Source: Noviherbaspirillum saxi (GTDB taxonomy: Bacteria > Pseudomonadota > Gammaproteobacteria > Burkholderiales > Burkholderiaceae_D). Taken from it: a stretch of DNA of 64,000 bases. Below the pieces are notes generated by a model that saw only the letters and a program-made list of their open reading frames with translations, made no database searches and was not told the origin of the DNA. Below, one piece after another: positions 56,564 to 64,000 of this stretch; position 1 is the first letter of the stretch; the number at the start of each line of letters is the position of its first letter. Position numbers and translations under genes: made by a program. The stretch spans positions 248,001-312,000 of the forward strand of contig NZ_QYUO01000002.1 in assembly GCF_003591035.1 (NCBI RefSeq), written 5' to 3'.

Positions 56564-57724
56564 TTACGGCACGTACTTCCATTGCCCGCCTTCGATCTTC
56601 ACGATCACGCGGGCACGTTCGTCCAGGCCATTGTGATCGTTAGGAGACAGGTTGTAGACACCGTGCGCGCCACGCACCTCTTTCAACAGCTCAAGCGCAT
56701 CGCGCAAGGCTTTCCTGAATTCGGCCGTGCCCGGCTTGGCGCCTGACTTGAGCGCGACCGGAATCGACTGCTGCAGCCACAAGCCGATATCCCACACATG
56801 CGCGGCAAAGGTATTCGCGGTGCCAGGACCGTAGGCGGATTCATACGCATTGATAAACTCGACGCCACGCTGCCGTGAAGAATGATTGGCGGGCAGCTGT
56901 TGCGCAACCAGCAGCGGGCCGGCGGGCAGGTAGGCGCCTTCGACATCTTTTGCGCCGACCCGCAGGAAGTCGTTGTTGGCCACGCCATGCGTCTGATAAA
57001 TGCGTCCCTGATAGCCGCGCTGCTTCAAGGCGATCTGCGGCATCGCGGCCGGCGTGCCGGAACCGGCAATCATCACCGCGTCCGGATTGCCGGCCATCAG
57101 CTTGAGCACCTGGCCCACCACATTGTTGTCGGTGCGGCTGAAGCGCTCCGATGCGACGATCTTTACCTTATGGACCTCGGCCGCCTTTTGTATCTCTTTC
57201 CACCAGCTTTCGCCGTATGCATCGTTGAAGCCGATGAATCCCAGCGATTTGATGTTGCTCTTGGACATATGCTCAAGCACCGCGCGCGCCATCAAGCTGT
57301 CGTGCTGCGGCGGCTTGAATACCCAATTACGCTTGGCATCCATCGGCTGCACGATGGCCGCCGAGGCCGCCACTGCGATCATCGGCGTCATCGATTCGGC
57401 CGCCACATCGATCATCGCCAGTGCGTTCGGGCTGGTGCTGGAACCGACCAGCAGGTCGACATGGCTTTCGGCGGTCAGCTTGCGCGCATTTTTGACTGCA
57501 TTGGTGGAGTCCGATGCATCGTCAAGAACGAGATAATTGATTTTTTGCCCACCGATTTCCTTGGGCAGCAAGGCGACCGCATTACGTTCCGGAATGCCGA
57601 GCGAAGCGGCCGGACCGGTGGTGGACAGCGTGACACCGATGTTGACTTCGGCATACGCAGCAGCGGAAAAAATGGCCGAAGCGGCAACGAACAACGAAAT
57701 GAAAAATGGATGGCGAACTTGCAT
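56564..57724 (-). CDS. ABC transporter substrate-binding protein (Liv type), paralogue 1
   Basis: The 386-residue protein has a signal peptide (about 1-24, ending AAAYA) and the same type 1 binding fold as the paralogue at 50681. Sequence blocks such as VGSSTSPNALAMI and AGSGTPAAMPQ are shared. It lies at the head of the permease genes, so it is the cognate binding protein. A putative operator shared with the paralogue lies 63-80 bases before ATG 57724. Confidence 0.92.
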   Translation of the reverse strand: MQVRHPFFISLFVAASAIFSAAAYAEVNIGVTLSTTGPAASLGIPERNAVALLPKEIGGQKINYLVLDDASDSTNAVKNARKLTAESHVDLLVGSSTSPNALAMIDVAAESMTPMIAVAASAAIVQPMDAKRNWVFKPPQHDSLMARAVLEHMSKSNIKSLGFIGFNDAYGESWWKEIQKAAEVHKVKIVASERFSRTDNNVVGQVLKLMAGNPDAVMIAGSGTPAAMPQIALKQRGYQGRIYQTHGVANNDFLRVGAKDVEGAYLPAGPLLVAQQLPANHSSRQRGVEFINAYESAYGPGTANTFAAHVWDIGLWLQQSIPVALKSGAKPGTAEFRKALRDALELLKEVRGAHGVYNLSPNDHNGLDERARVIVKIEGGQWKYVP

Positions 57725-57785
57725 GACGTCTCCTTTGATTTTGTGTAACGATGCCTGCATCATGCGACAAAGAAACCGCTGCCGC

Positions 57786-57804
57786 ATTCCTCCTGTGAGA
57801 GGAG
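57786..57804. promoter_or_regulatory. Putative operator upstream of binding protein 1
   Basis: TTCCTC-CTGTGA-GAGGAG (57787-57804) is a nearly perfect inverted repeat in the short gap between the fumarase stop and the binding-protein start. It has the same arms and six-base centre as the site at 51916-51933. Confidence 0.55.
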
Positions 57805-57807
57805 CCG

Positions 57808-59334
57808 TCATGCGATGCGCATCGGTATTGCACGTCCGCGAATCTCTCGCTGCCAGTGCCGTGGTCCGGTGTCATGCACCGAGATGCCGTTGGCATCGAC
57901 CGCGACCGTGACCGGCATGTCCTTGACTTCAAACTCATAGATCGCTTCCATGCCGAGGTCGGCAAAGCCCACCACCTTCGCGCCCTTGATCGCCTTGGAT
58001 ACCAGGTAAGCCGCGCCGCCGACCGCCATCAGATAGGCCGACTTGTGCTGCTTGATCGACTCGATCGCGACTGGACCGCGCTCGGCCTTGCCGACCATGG
58101 AAATCAGGCCGGTCTGCTCCAGCATCATGTCGGTGAACTTGTCCATGCGCGTGGCGGTGGTCGGGCCTGCCGGGCCGACCACTTCGTCGCGTACCGGATC
58201 GACCGGGCCGACGTAGTAAATCACGCGGTTGGTAAAGGCTACCGGCAGCGATTCGCCCTTGGCCAGCATGTCCTGGATGCGCTTGTGCGCGGCATCGCGG
58301 CCGGTCAGCATCTTGCCGTTAAGCAGTAGTGTCTGGCCCGGCTTCCAGGAAGCGACTTCTTCCTTGGTCAGGGTGTCGAGATTGACGCTCTTCGATTGTT
58401 CGGTGTCAGGCGCCCGGTGCAACTTCGGCCATGCGGCGAGGTCGGGGATGTCCAGTCGCGCCGGACCACTCCCGTCGAGAAGAAAATCGATCCGGCGTGT
58501 CGCTGCGCAGTTGGGAATGAGCGCGACCGGCAGGCTGGCGGCATGGGTTGGATAGTCGAGAATCTTTACATCGAGTACCGTCGTCAATCCGCCCAAGCCT
58601 TGTGCGCCGATGCCGAGCGCATTGATTTTTTCATACAGTTCGATGCGCATTTCCTCGAGGCGGTTCATGGGTCCGCGCGCCAGCAACGCATGCATGTCGA
58701 TGGGATCCAGCAGCGACTGCTTAGCCAGCAGCATCGCCTTTTCCGCACTACCGCCTACGCCGATGCCAAGCATGCCCGGCGGGCACCAGCCGGCACCCAT
58801 CGCCGGCACCATGTTCAGCACCCAGTCGACAAAGGAATCCGAGGGATTCAGCGTAGCGAACTTCGCCTTGTTTTCCGCGCCGCCGCCCTTGGCCATTACC
58901 CGGCAACGCAATGTCGCACCCGGCACCATGCGCATATGCGCCACCGCTGGCGCATTGTCTTCCGTATTCGTGCGCGAAAACAAGGGATCGCGCACGACCG
59001 ATGCGCGCAACGGATTGTCTGCGCAGAGATACGCCTGGCGCACGCCTTCATTCACCATCTCCTCGATCGAATGATCGCCTTCCCAGTGCAGCTGCATGCC
59101 GATGTCGAGGAACACATTGACCACGCCGGTGTCCTGGCATACCGGGCGGCGTCCTTCGGCGGCCATGCGGGAGTTGATCAGGATTTGCCCGATGGCGTCT
59201 TTGGCGGAGGCGGATTGTTCGCGTTCATAGGCACGCGCCAGATGCTCGATATAGTCCCTGGGATGATAGTAAGAGATGAATTGCAGCGCGTCGGCGATGG
59301 ACTGAATAAAGTCGGATCGTTTAATGATGGACAT
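57808..59334 (-). CDS. Fumarate hydratase, class I
   Basis: The 508-residue protein is a single-chain iron-sulfur fumarase. Cluster-binding cysteines are expected in RPVCQDTGVVN, in the central GAGWCPPGMLGIGVGGS, and in PNCAATRRIDF. The C-terminal swivelling domain holds VGPAGPTTATRMDKF. It interconverts fumarate and malate. ATG 59334 is chosen; the frame is open further upstream without homology. Placement beside a fumarylacetoacetase-family gene suggests it consumes fumarate released by ring cleavage, rather than being the housekeeping enzyme. Confidence 0.9.
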   Translation of the reverse strand: MSIIKRSDFIQSIADALQFISYYHPRDYIEHLARAYEREQSASAKDAIGQILINSRMAAEGRRPVCQDTGVVNVFLDIGMQLHWEGDHSIEEMVNEGVRQAYLCADNPLRASVVRDPLFSRTNTEDNAPAVAHMRMVPGATLRCRVMAKGGGAENKAKFATLNPSDSFVDWVLNMVPAMGAGWCPPGMLGIGVGGSAEKAMLLAKQSLLDPIDMHALLARGPMNRLEEMRIELYEKINALGIGAQGLGGLTTVLDVKILDYPTHAASLPVALIPNCAATRRIDFLLDGSGPARLDIPDLAAWPKLHRAPDTEQSKSVNLDTLTKEEVASWKPGQTLLLNGKMLTGRDAAHKRIQDMLAKGESLPVAFTNRVIYYVGPVDPVRDEVVGPAGPTTATRMDKFTDMMLEQTGLISMVGKAERGPVAIESIKQHKSAYLMAVGGAAYLVSKAIKGAKVVGFADLGMEAIYEFEVKDMPVTVAVDANGISVHDTGPRHWQREIRGRAIPMRIA

Positions 59335-59522
59335 GTCTGGGTTTCGGTTTTGAATAGACGAACGCCTCCGATGAATTGGAGCGCATGAGTATGGTTGTGG
59401 AATACAAATCGCTATGCGCGGCAACGCTTGCGTTGTGATGCGTGCACTCAATGGCCGCGTTGCGCGGCCCCGGGCTGGAATAGTGAAAGCGTCGCTGAAA
59501 TCACCGACAGGCAGAATGCCGG

Positions 59523-60311
59523 TCAGCGCACCAGCGCAAACAATTGCTTGTGATCGTTGATGCCCAGCTTCAGATAGGCATTCTTGCGGTGCGTAATCAC
59601 GCTGGTCGGCGCAATGCCGAGCCGTTTGGCAATCTGCTTGGCGGTAAGGCCATCGAGGATGCCTGCGCAGACTTCCTTTTCGCGCTGGCTCAGGCGCGGG
59701 TTCACGCGCGCGATCAACGCATAGTGATCGCTGCAGTCGCTGGCCTTGGCGAGATGAAGAAGCTGCGCATGGCGGTCGGCTGCCGCGGTAAGGATAGGCG
59801 CCACCGTCATCAGCGCATCGAAGTCCGAGCGTGAAAACAGTCCCTGGCTGCGGTCGCGATAGACATTCACGGCGATCCAGGCGTTGTCCTCGGAACGCTG
59901 CAGAATCGACAGGCGATCGACGATGCCGGGCTGCTCGTAGCAATTGATGCGATAGCCGGTGTCGACGATGTCGCTGGCGATCTGGTATTGGACGTGCACT
60001 TGCTGGGTATCGGGTTTTTCGGCATCGCGTACATGCTGTCCGGGATCCGACTGGTAATGCGAACCCAGATAGGTCAGCGCGGTATCGTAGGCGATACGCG
60101 CCGACAAGGTGCTGCTGGTGCCAAGAAGATTTGGCCGGTGTTCCGGTCCGAACGAGAACATGGAAAGGTGGGCAAGCCTGAAGTACCGGCTGAGGGAGCC
60201 CACCAGGCGTTCCGCAAAGGCGTCCTTGCCGATCGCCCTGATCGATTCGATCGCCAGCGTCGGATCGACATTCGGGCGATGGTGTGCCAGATCGATACTG
60301 CAAATTTCCAT
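59523..60311 (-). CDS. LuxR-type transcriptional regulator, second paralogue
   Basis: The 262-residue regulator has an N-terminal sensor region and a C-terminal LuxR helix-turn-helix (RLSQREKEVCAGILDGLTAK, RLGIAPTSVITHRKNAYLKL). It resembles the regulator at 49911-50708 in length and layout. ATG 60311 is preferred because GGGGGA precedes it; an ATG at 60395 is also in frame. It lies between the fumarase and hydrolase genes on the same strand and probably controls one or both groups. A GC-rich hairpin follows near 59453-59470 without a T-run. Confidence 0.85.
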   Translation of the reverse strand: MEICSIDLAHHRPNVDPTLAIESIRAIGKDAFAERLVGSLSRYFRLAHLSMFSFGPEHRPNLLGTSSTLSARIAYDTALTYLGSHYQSDPGQHVRDAEKPDTQQVHVQYQIASDIVDTGYRINCYEQPGIVDRLSILQRSEDNAWIAVNVYRDRSQGLFSRSDFDALMTVAPILTAAADRHAQLLHLAKASDCSDHYALIARVNPRLSQREKEVCAGILDGLTAKQIAKRLGIAPTSVITHRKNAYLKLGINDHKQLFALVR

Positions 60312-60440
60312 ATATCCCCCACAGCCCCAATATGGCTTGTTGCCGATATGTGCAACCCGCCTTGGTAAGGCAGGCGCTTGCAAGATCTGGGACATTATGA
60401 GCGGATTTCTTCACAAGTCAATCTGAGGCCGTCCGGCATG

Positions 60441-61439
60441 TCAGGCAAGCAATGGCGGCGCGTACTCGACCACACGCTGCGATATCGCGCCGAACACGCT
60501 GTTGCCGTTGCGGTCGAACATGTCGATGGTCATCCGGTCGCCGAAGGTCAGGAACGGGGTGCCGGGTTTGCCGTCGCGTACCGTTTCAAGCGCGCGTTTC
60601 TCGGCCAGGCAGGCTGACCCGACGCTGCGGTCGCCGTTGGAAACGGTACCGGACCCGACAATCGTGCCCGCGCCCAGGGGCCGGGTTTTTGCCGCGTGAG
60701 CGATCAATTGCGGAAAGTCGAACACCATATCGACACCGGCATTCGGCTGTCCGAGCAAGTCTTCATTCACATGCACCGTCAGCGGCAGATGCACACGCTG
60801 TCCGTCCCAGGCGTCGCCCAGTTCGTCCGGCGTCACCGCCACCGGCGAGAATGCGGTCCACGGCTTGCTCTGGAAAAATCCGAATCCCTTTGCCAGTTCG
60901 GCGGGCACCAGACCACGCAGGCTGACATCGTTGACCAGCGCGATCAACCGGATATGGCCTTTCGCCTGTTGCGGCGATACGCCCATCGGCACGTCGTCGG
61001 TGAATACCGCGACCTCGCCTTCGAGATCGATCCCCCAGTCGGTCGATTCCAGCGCGACGTCATCGCGCGCGCCCAGCAGCGAGTCGCCGCAGCCCTGGTA
61101 CATCAGTGGGTCGTGCCACAGTTCAGGCGTCAGCTCCGCACCGCGCGCCTTTCTGACCAGTTCGCTATGCACCAGGTAAGCGCTGCCGTCCGCCCATTGA
61201 TAGGCGCGCGGTAATGGCGCCGCAAGCTGCGCGACATCCAGCACGAACGCACCCGTCGCGATTCCCGCATTCAACGCGCGATACACCTCGTCCAGCGCGC
61301 GATGTTTTGCCTGCCATTCCTCCAAAACCTGCTGCATCGTCGACGCGATATCCGGCACCGCGACCGCCATGCGCAAGTCACGGCTCACCACCAACAGCTG
61401 ACCGTCCCTGCGGCCGTTTTTCAATGTTGCCAGTTTCAT
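60441..61439 (-). CDS. Fumarylacetoacetate hydrolase family protein
   Basis: The 332-residue protein has the fumarylacetoacetase fold. Metal-binding acids are seen in DLEGEVAVFTDD, and the C-terminal half contains KPWTAFSPVAVTPDELG and the loop GAGTIVGSGTVSNGD. Members hydrolyse or decarboxylate ring-cleavage products such as fumarylacetoacetate or fumarylpyruvate. With a fumarase gene nearby, a fumarate-releasing hydrolase of a gentisate- or homogentisate-like route is plausible. Confidence 0.88.
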   Translation of the reverse strand: MKLATLKNGRRDGQLLVVSRDLRMAVAVPDIASTMQQVLEEWQAKHRALDEVYRALNAGIATGAFVLDVAQLAAPLPRAYQWADGSAYLVHSELVRKARGAELTPELWHDPLMYQGCGDSLLGARDDVALESTDWGIDLEGEVAVFTDDVPMGVSPQQAKGHIRLIALVNDVSLRGLVPAELAKGFGFFQSKPWTAFSPVAVTPDELGDAWDGQRVHLPLTVHVNEDLLGQPNAGVDMVFDFPQLIAHAAKTRPLGAGTIVGSGTVSNGDRSVGSACLAEKRALETVRDGKPGTPFLTFGDRMTIDMFDRNGNSVFGAISQRVVEYAPPLLA

Positions 61440-61463
61440 CTTTATTCCATTAAAAATAAGTTT

Positions 61464-62441
61464 TCAGTACAGAAGGTGACGCGCGCGTTCCTTAATCAAT
61501 GCATGCACCGTCTTTAATGTCGGCGCAGCAATCCGGTGCTGTGCGGCAAGCTTCACCACTGCGGTGACAATGGCATCGACTTCCAGCGCCCGCCCTGCTT
61601 CCAGGTCTTGCAGCATCGATAATTTCGCTGCGCCGATCGCACGCGCCATGTCCAGCCGCCGATCCACATCGACCGGAAAGTGAATCCCCGTAGCCTGCCC
61701 GATGGCCATGCCTTCCAGCATGACCTGACGGGCCAGCCCGATCAGCTCCGGACTCGCGAAAATTTCATCCATGCGCGCGCCGGTGAGTGCCGAAATCGGA
61801 TTGAATGCAAGATTGCCGATCAGCTTGGTCCAGATTTCCTGCCGGATGTCGTCGCTGGCACACACAGCGATGCCAGCCTGCGCGAGCAGCGACGCGGCGT
61901 CATGCAGCGCCTGCGACAGTCCGCCGCCGGGCTCGCCCAACACCAGCTTGCCTGGCGCAATACAACGCACCACCCCCGGCTCCGCCATTTGTGCGGAAAC
62001 ATGTGCGACGCAACCGATGATTCTTGCGTGAGGGATTGCGTTGGCAATGCCGTTGTCAGGATCGAGAATCGGCAGCGCATCCCGGGAATACCACCACGGA
62101 ATGCCGTTCAATACCGGCACTATCCGCGTATGCGGCGCGAGCAGCAGCGCCAGGTCCGGCGCAACGGCCCGCAAGCCGGTCGCTTTCACTGTCAGGAAGA
62201 CGATATCTTGTTTGTCGAGATCACCGCAGCGCGCCGCTGCCGGCACATGCGCCACCAGCGTCGTGCCGCCCTCATGCAGTACCATCCCACGGTCACGAAT
62301 GGCTTGCAAAGTCTGCCCGCGCTGCACCACCGAGACGCAATGTCCAGCATTGGCGAGGCGCACCGCGAGATATCCGCCGATCGCACCGGCGCCCACTACC
62401 GCGATGCGTTGCGCCGTACGCACGTTCTGTGTCGTTGCCAA
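61464..62441 (-). CDS. 2-dehydropantoate 2-reductase family protein
   Basis: The 325-residue protein has an N-terminal Rossmann motif VVGAGAIGGYLAVRLANAGH and a C-terminal ketopantoate-reductase helical domain with WTKLIGNLAFNPISALTG, which contains the catalytic lysine region. The classical reaction is NADPH-dependent reduction of 2-oxopantoate. Paralogues in catabolic clusters act on other 2-oxo acids, and its position here favours that. The start is in good agreement with the family N-terminus. Confidence 0.88.
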   Translation of the reverse strand: MATTQNVRTAQRIAVVGAGAIGGYLAVRLANAGHCVSVVQRGQTLQAIRDRGMVLHEGGTTLVAHVPAAARCGDLDKQDIVFLTVKATGLRAVAPDLALLLAPHTRIVPVLNGIPWWYSRDALPILDPDNGIANAIPHARIIGCVAHVSAQMAEPGVVRCIAPGKLVLGEPGGGLSQALHDAASLLAQAGIAVCASDDIRQEIWTKLIGNLAFNPISALTGARMDEIFASPELIGLARQVMLEGMAIGQATGIHFPVDVDRRLDMARAIGAAKLSMLQDLEAGRALEVDAIVTAVVKLAAQHRIAAPTLKTVHALIKERARHLLY

Positions 62442-62466
62442 TTCAGTTCTTCCGCAACCGCGTCAA

Positions 62467-63420
62467 TCAACCGTGCAGGCGCGCCCACAGATCCTGGTCG
62501 CGCGCTGCGGTCCAGATCTGCGGATGCTCCAGCCCGCGCAATTCGTCGTAGGCGCGCGCGACATCGAATGCCAATGCATGCTTGTACACCGGCCATTCGC
62601 CAAAGCGCGGGGTCATCACTTGCTCGGCGACGCGATAGCATCCTTTCAAATCCTGACCTTGACGCAAGCCATGTTCCACCGCGCCAAGCAGCGTGACGAT
62701 AAAGTCCTTGGTCGAATCGATCGCATCCGATACCTGCTGGCGACTGGTAAGGACTGCGCCGCGTCCCGGCACCATCACATCGGCCCGCAGTGCGCGCACC
62801 CGTTCCAGCGTATGGGTCCAGTCACGCATATAAGCGTCGCCGGTATACACCGCGCAATTGTTTTCGACCAGATCACCGGCATACAGCACGCCGCAATCCG
62901 GCAGCCAGCACACTGAATCGCCGGCAGAATGCCCGCGTCCGAGATGCATGAAGCGCAATTCGCGCCCGCCGAGCCAGAAGCTCATGCTGTCGTCGAATGT
63001 CACATGCGGCATGGTGAGGCCGGGAATTTCATCGACACCCTTGAACAGGCGCGGGAAACGCCTGACCTCGGATTCATAATCGGCCGCGCCGCGCTCCAGA
63101 ATCAGTTGATGCGTGCCCGTGCTGGAAAAAACCGCGTCGACGTTGAACGCCGACGCGCCAAGGACACGAACTGCATGGTAGTGGGTAAGAAAAATATATT
63201 TGACGGGCTTGTCGGTGACGGTACGGATGTCGTCAATCAGATCGCGCGCCAGGGCCGGCGTGGCGCGCGTGTCGATGATGAGAACCGCATCGTCGCCGAC
63301 CACGAAACCGCAGTTCGGATCCGAATCGCTGATATAGCCATAGGCGCCCTTGGCCAGTTCAACGACTTTGGCCTTTTGTTCGGTAACGTCACTGGCGGAT
63401 GCGAAAGTGGTGCTGCTCAT
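62467..63420 (-). CDS. MBL-fold metallo-hydrolase with an altered metal site
   Basis: The 317-residue protein has the metallo-beta-lactamase fold, but the HxHxDH motif reads H80-Y-H82-A-V84-R85. H164 (GRGHSAGD) and the bridging D183 (YAGDLV) are kept, while the final histidine is R220 (VPGRGAV). The residues lost are those of the second metal site, leaving H80, H82 and H164 for one metal. It overlaps the following DUF2783 gene by four bases. The substrate is unknown; thioester or lactone hydrolysis in aromatic catabolism is possible. Confidence 0.85.
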   Translation of the reverse strand: MSSTTFASASDVTEQKAKVVELAKGAYGYISDSDPNCGFVVGDDAVLIIDTRATPALARDLIDDIRTVTDKPVKYIFLTHYHAVRVLGASAFNVDAVFSSTGTHQLILERGAADYESEVRRFPRLFKGVDEIPGLTMPHVTFDDSMSFWLGGRELRFMHLGRGHSAGDSVCWLPDCGVLYAGDLVENNCAVYTGDAYMRDWTHTLERVRALRADVMVPGRGAVLTSRQQVSDAIDSTKDFIVTLLGAVEHGLRQGQDLKGCYRVAEQVMTPRFGEWPVYKHALAFDVARAYDELRGLEHPQIWTAARDQDLWARLHG

Positions 63421-63638
63421 TGCGGTTCTCCATGGGATTGGGTAAAAGGTTTGCGGGCGATATCGATACAGTTCGCCAGCGTCTGCGCGTCGCCGATCTG
63501 GTTGGCGAGCAAAAACACCAGCCGCATCGCCAGTTCGGCGCTTTGTTCGAGAGAGAGGCGCTCGTTGGCGGCGATCAGCGTCGCGTAAAACGTATCGGAA
63601 TCAATGATGTTGGGATGGGTATTCAAGGTCGGCTCCAT
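63417..63638 (-). CDS. DUF2783 family protein
   Basis: The 73-residue helical protein matches DUF2783: DTFYATLIAANERLSLEQSA followed by RLVFLLANQIGD. These small proteins are regularly encoded beside flavin-dependent aromatic monooxygenases, as here, and have no known activity. Its stop overlaps the metallo-hydrolase start, and it begins three bases after the monooxygenase stop, so all three are in one operon. Confidence 0.85.
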   Translation of the reverse strand: MEPTLNTHPNIIDSDTFYATLIAANERLSLEQSAELAMRLVFLLANQIGDAQTLANCIDIARKPFTQSHGEPQ

Positions 63639-63641
63639 AAA

Positions 63642-64000
63642 TCAATAGCCCAATGCGCGCTTGAGCAAGGCCTCGGCCTGTGTCGCGGTGACATGCTGCA
63701 AACTGCCTGCCACATGCAAATCGGGGCGCAGCAATGCGAAGCCGCATTCGGCGCCGACGGCACGGGCAAGCGCACCGTCATCGCGCAGTGTCGGCAGGCC
63801 GGCGCCCTCCACGTTGCATAGATAAATGGCGAAGCAGCGATAGCGCGAAGCCAGTTCGCGAATTGCATCGAGTTGGTCCGGGCCTGGGTGCTTGAAGCAG
63901 ATGCCCAGATACGCGGTGCCATGCGAGCGCGACAGCTCGACCAGATTGGAAACGGTTCGGTCCGGCAGGCCCATCGGCAGGTTGGGCACCGAATGTCCGC
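63642..64000 (-). CDS. FAD-dependent aromatic monooxygenase, C-terminal part
   Basis: This is the last roughly 118 codons of a protein continuing beyond the window. The sequence GHSVPNLPM, then a thioredoxin-like tail ending with GFALLRPDLHVAGSLQ, is the C-terminal domain of PheA/MhpA-type flavin hydroxylases of phenols and hydroxyphenyl acids. The adjacent DUF2783 gene supports this. The FAD-binding and catalytic regions are outside the window. Confidence 0.75.
   Translation of the reverse strand, partial: GHSVPNLPMGLPDRTVSNLVELSRSHGTAYLGICFKHPGPDQLDAIRELASRYRCFAIYLCNVEGAGLPTLRDDGALARAVGAECGFALLRPDLHVAGSLQHVTATQAEALLKRALGY

Noticed and set aside
59335..60414. N-terminal extension of the fumarase frame by some 360 codons
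   Set aside because: The extension has no fumarase homology and overlaps the LuxR-type gene on the same strand in another frame; ATG 59334 matches the family start.

Overview
The window looks like chromosome of a Gram-negative betaproteobacterium of the order Burkholderiales, most likely family Oxalobacteraceae (Herbaspirillum / Noviherbaspirillum / Herminiimonas type). This is inferred from family content (an OmpC-like porin, a CysI-type reductase beside a DUF934 protein, DUF2970, fused indolepyruvate ferredoxin oxidoreductase, Liv-type ABC transporters, a SenA/SenB pair) and from REP-like hairpins; no rRNA or tRNA is present to anchor it.

Layout. 1-4.6 kb: end of an MFS transporter, a MocR-type regulator, and a sulfite/nitrite reductase group. 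5.0-7.1 kb: two multihaem c-type cytochromes without their dehydrogenase. 7.1-7.3 kb: a small protein with a double-glycine-leader look. 7.7-10.4 kb: a molybdate operon modA - Mop protein - modB - modC. 10.5-19.1 kb: a rearranged stretch with a 160-bp element bounded by 20-bp inverted repeats, a GAF-GAF-GGDEF-EAL gene bracketed by 90-bp inverted repeats, an MFS transporter, an IS630-family element that splits a small membrane-protein gene, and a pbpG fragment. 19.3-25.2 kb: a GST, a DUF2237 protein, divergent senA/senB (selenoneine) and a hybrid histidine kinase. 25.3-34.4 kb: a wrecked tungsten aldehyde oxidoreductase (aor-type) locus, partly present twice as a 494-bp direct repeat on either side of a 1972-residue RTX protein gene that carries seven nearly identical 426-bp repeats. 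34.3-44.4 kb: indolepyruvate oxidoreductase with a divergent LysR regulator, a Cys-rich copper protein, a CHASE-PAS-GGDEF-EAL protein and a polysaccharide pyruvyl transferase.

44.6-64.0 kb, all on the minus strand, is the most interesting part: a catabolic region centred on a soluble, non-exported reductive dehalogenase (rdhA-like, 704 residues). It has two ferredoxins, a ferredoxin-NAD(P)+ reductase, a porin, a LivHMGF-type importer with two paralogous binding proteins, two paralogous LuxR-type regulators, and genes typical of aromatic-ring catabolism (fumarylacetoacetase-family hydrolase, class I fumarase, flavin monooxygenase end, metallo-hydrolase, ketopantoate-reductase-like protein). 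Three promoters in this region (rdhA and both binding-protein genes) share a spaced inverted motif, TCC-N10-GG with internal TG and A positions conserved, which I propose is the operator of the LuxR-type regulators. My reading is an aerobic uptake-dehalogenation-ring-cleavage system for a halogenated phenolic acid; the substrate is not visible from sequence.
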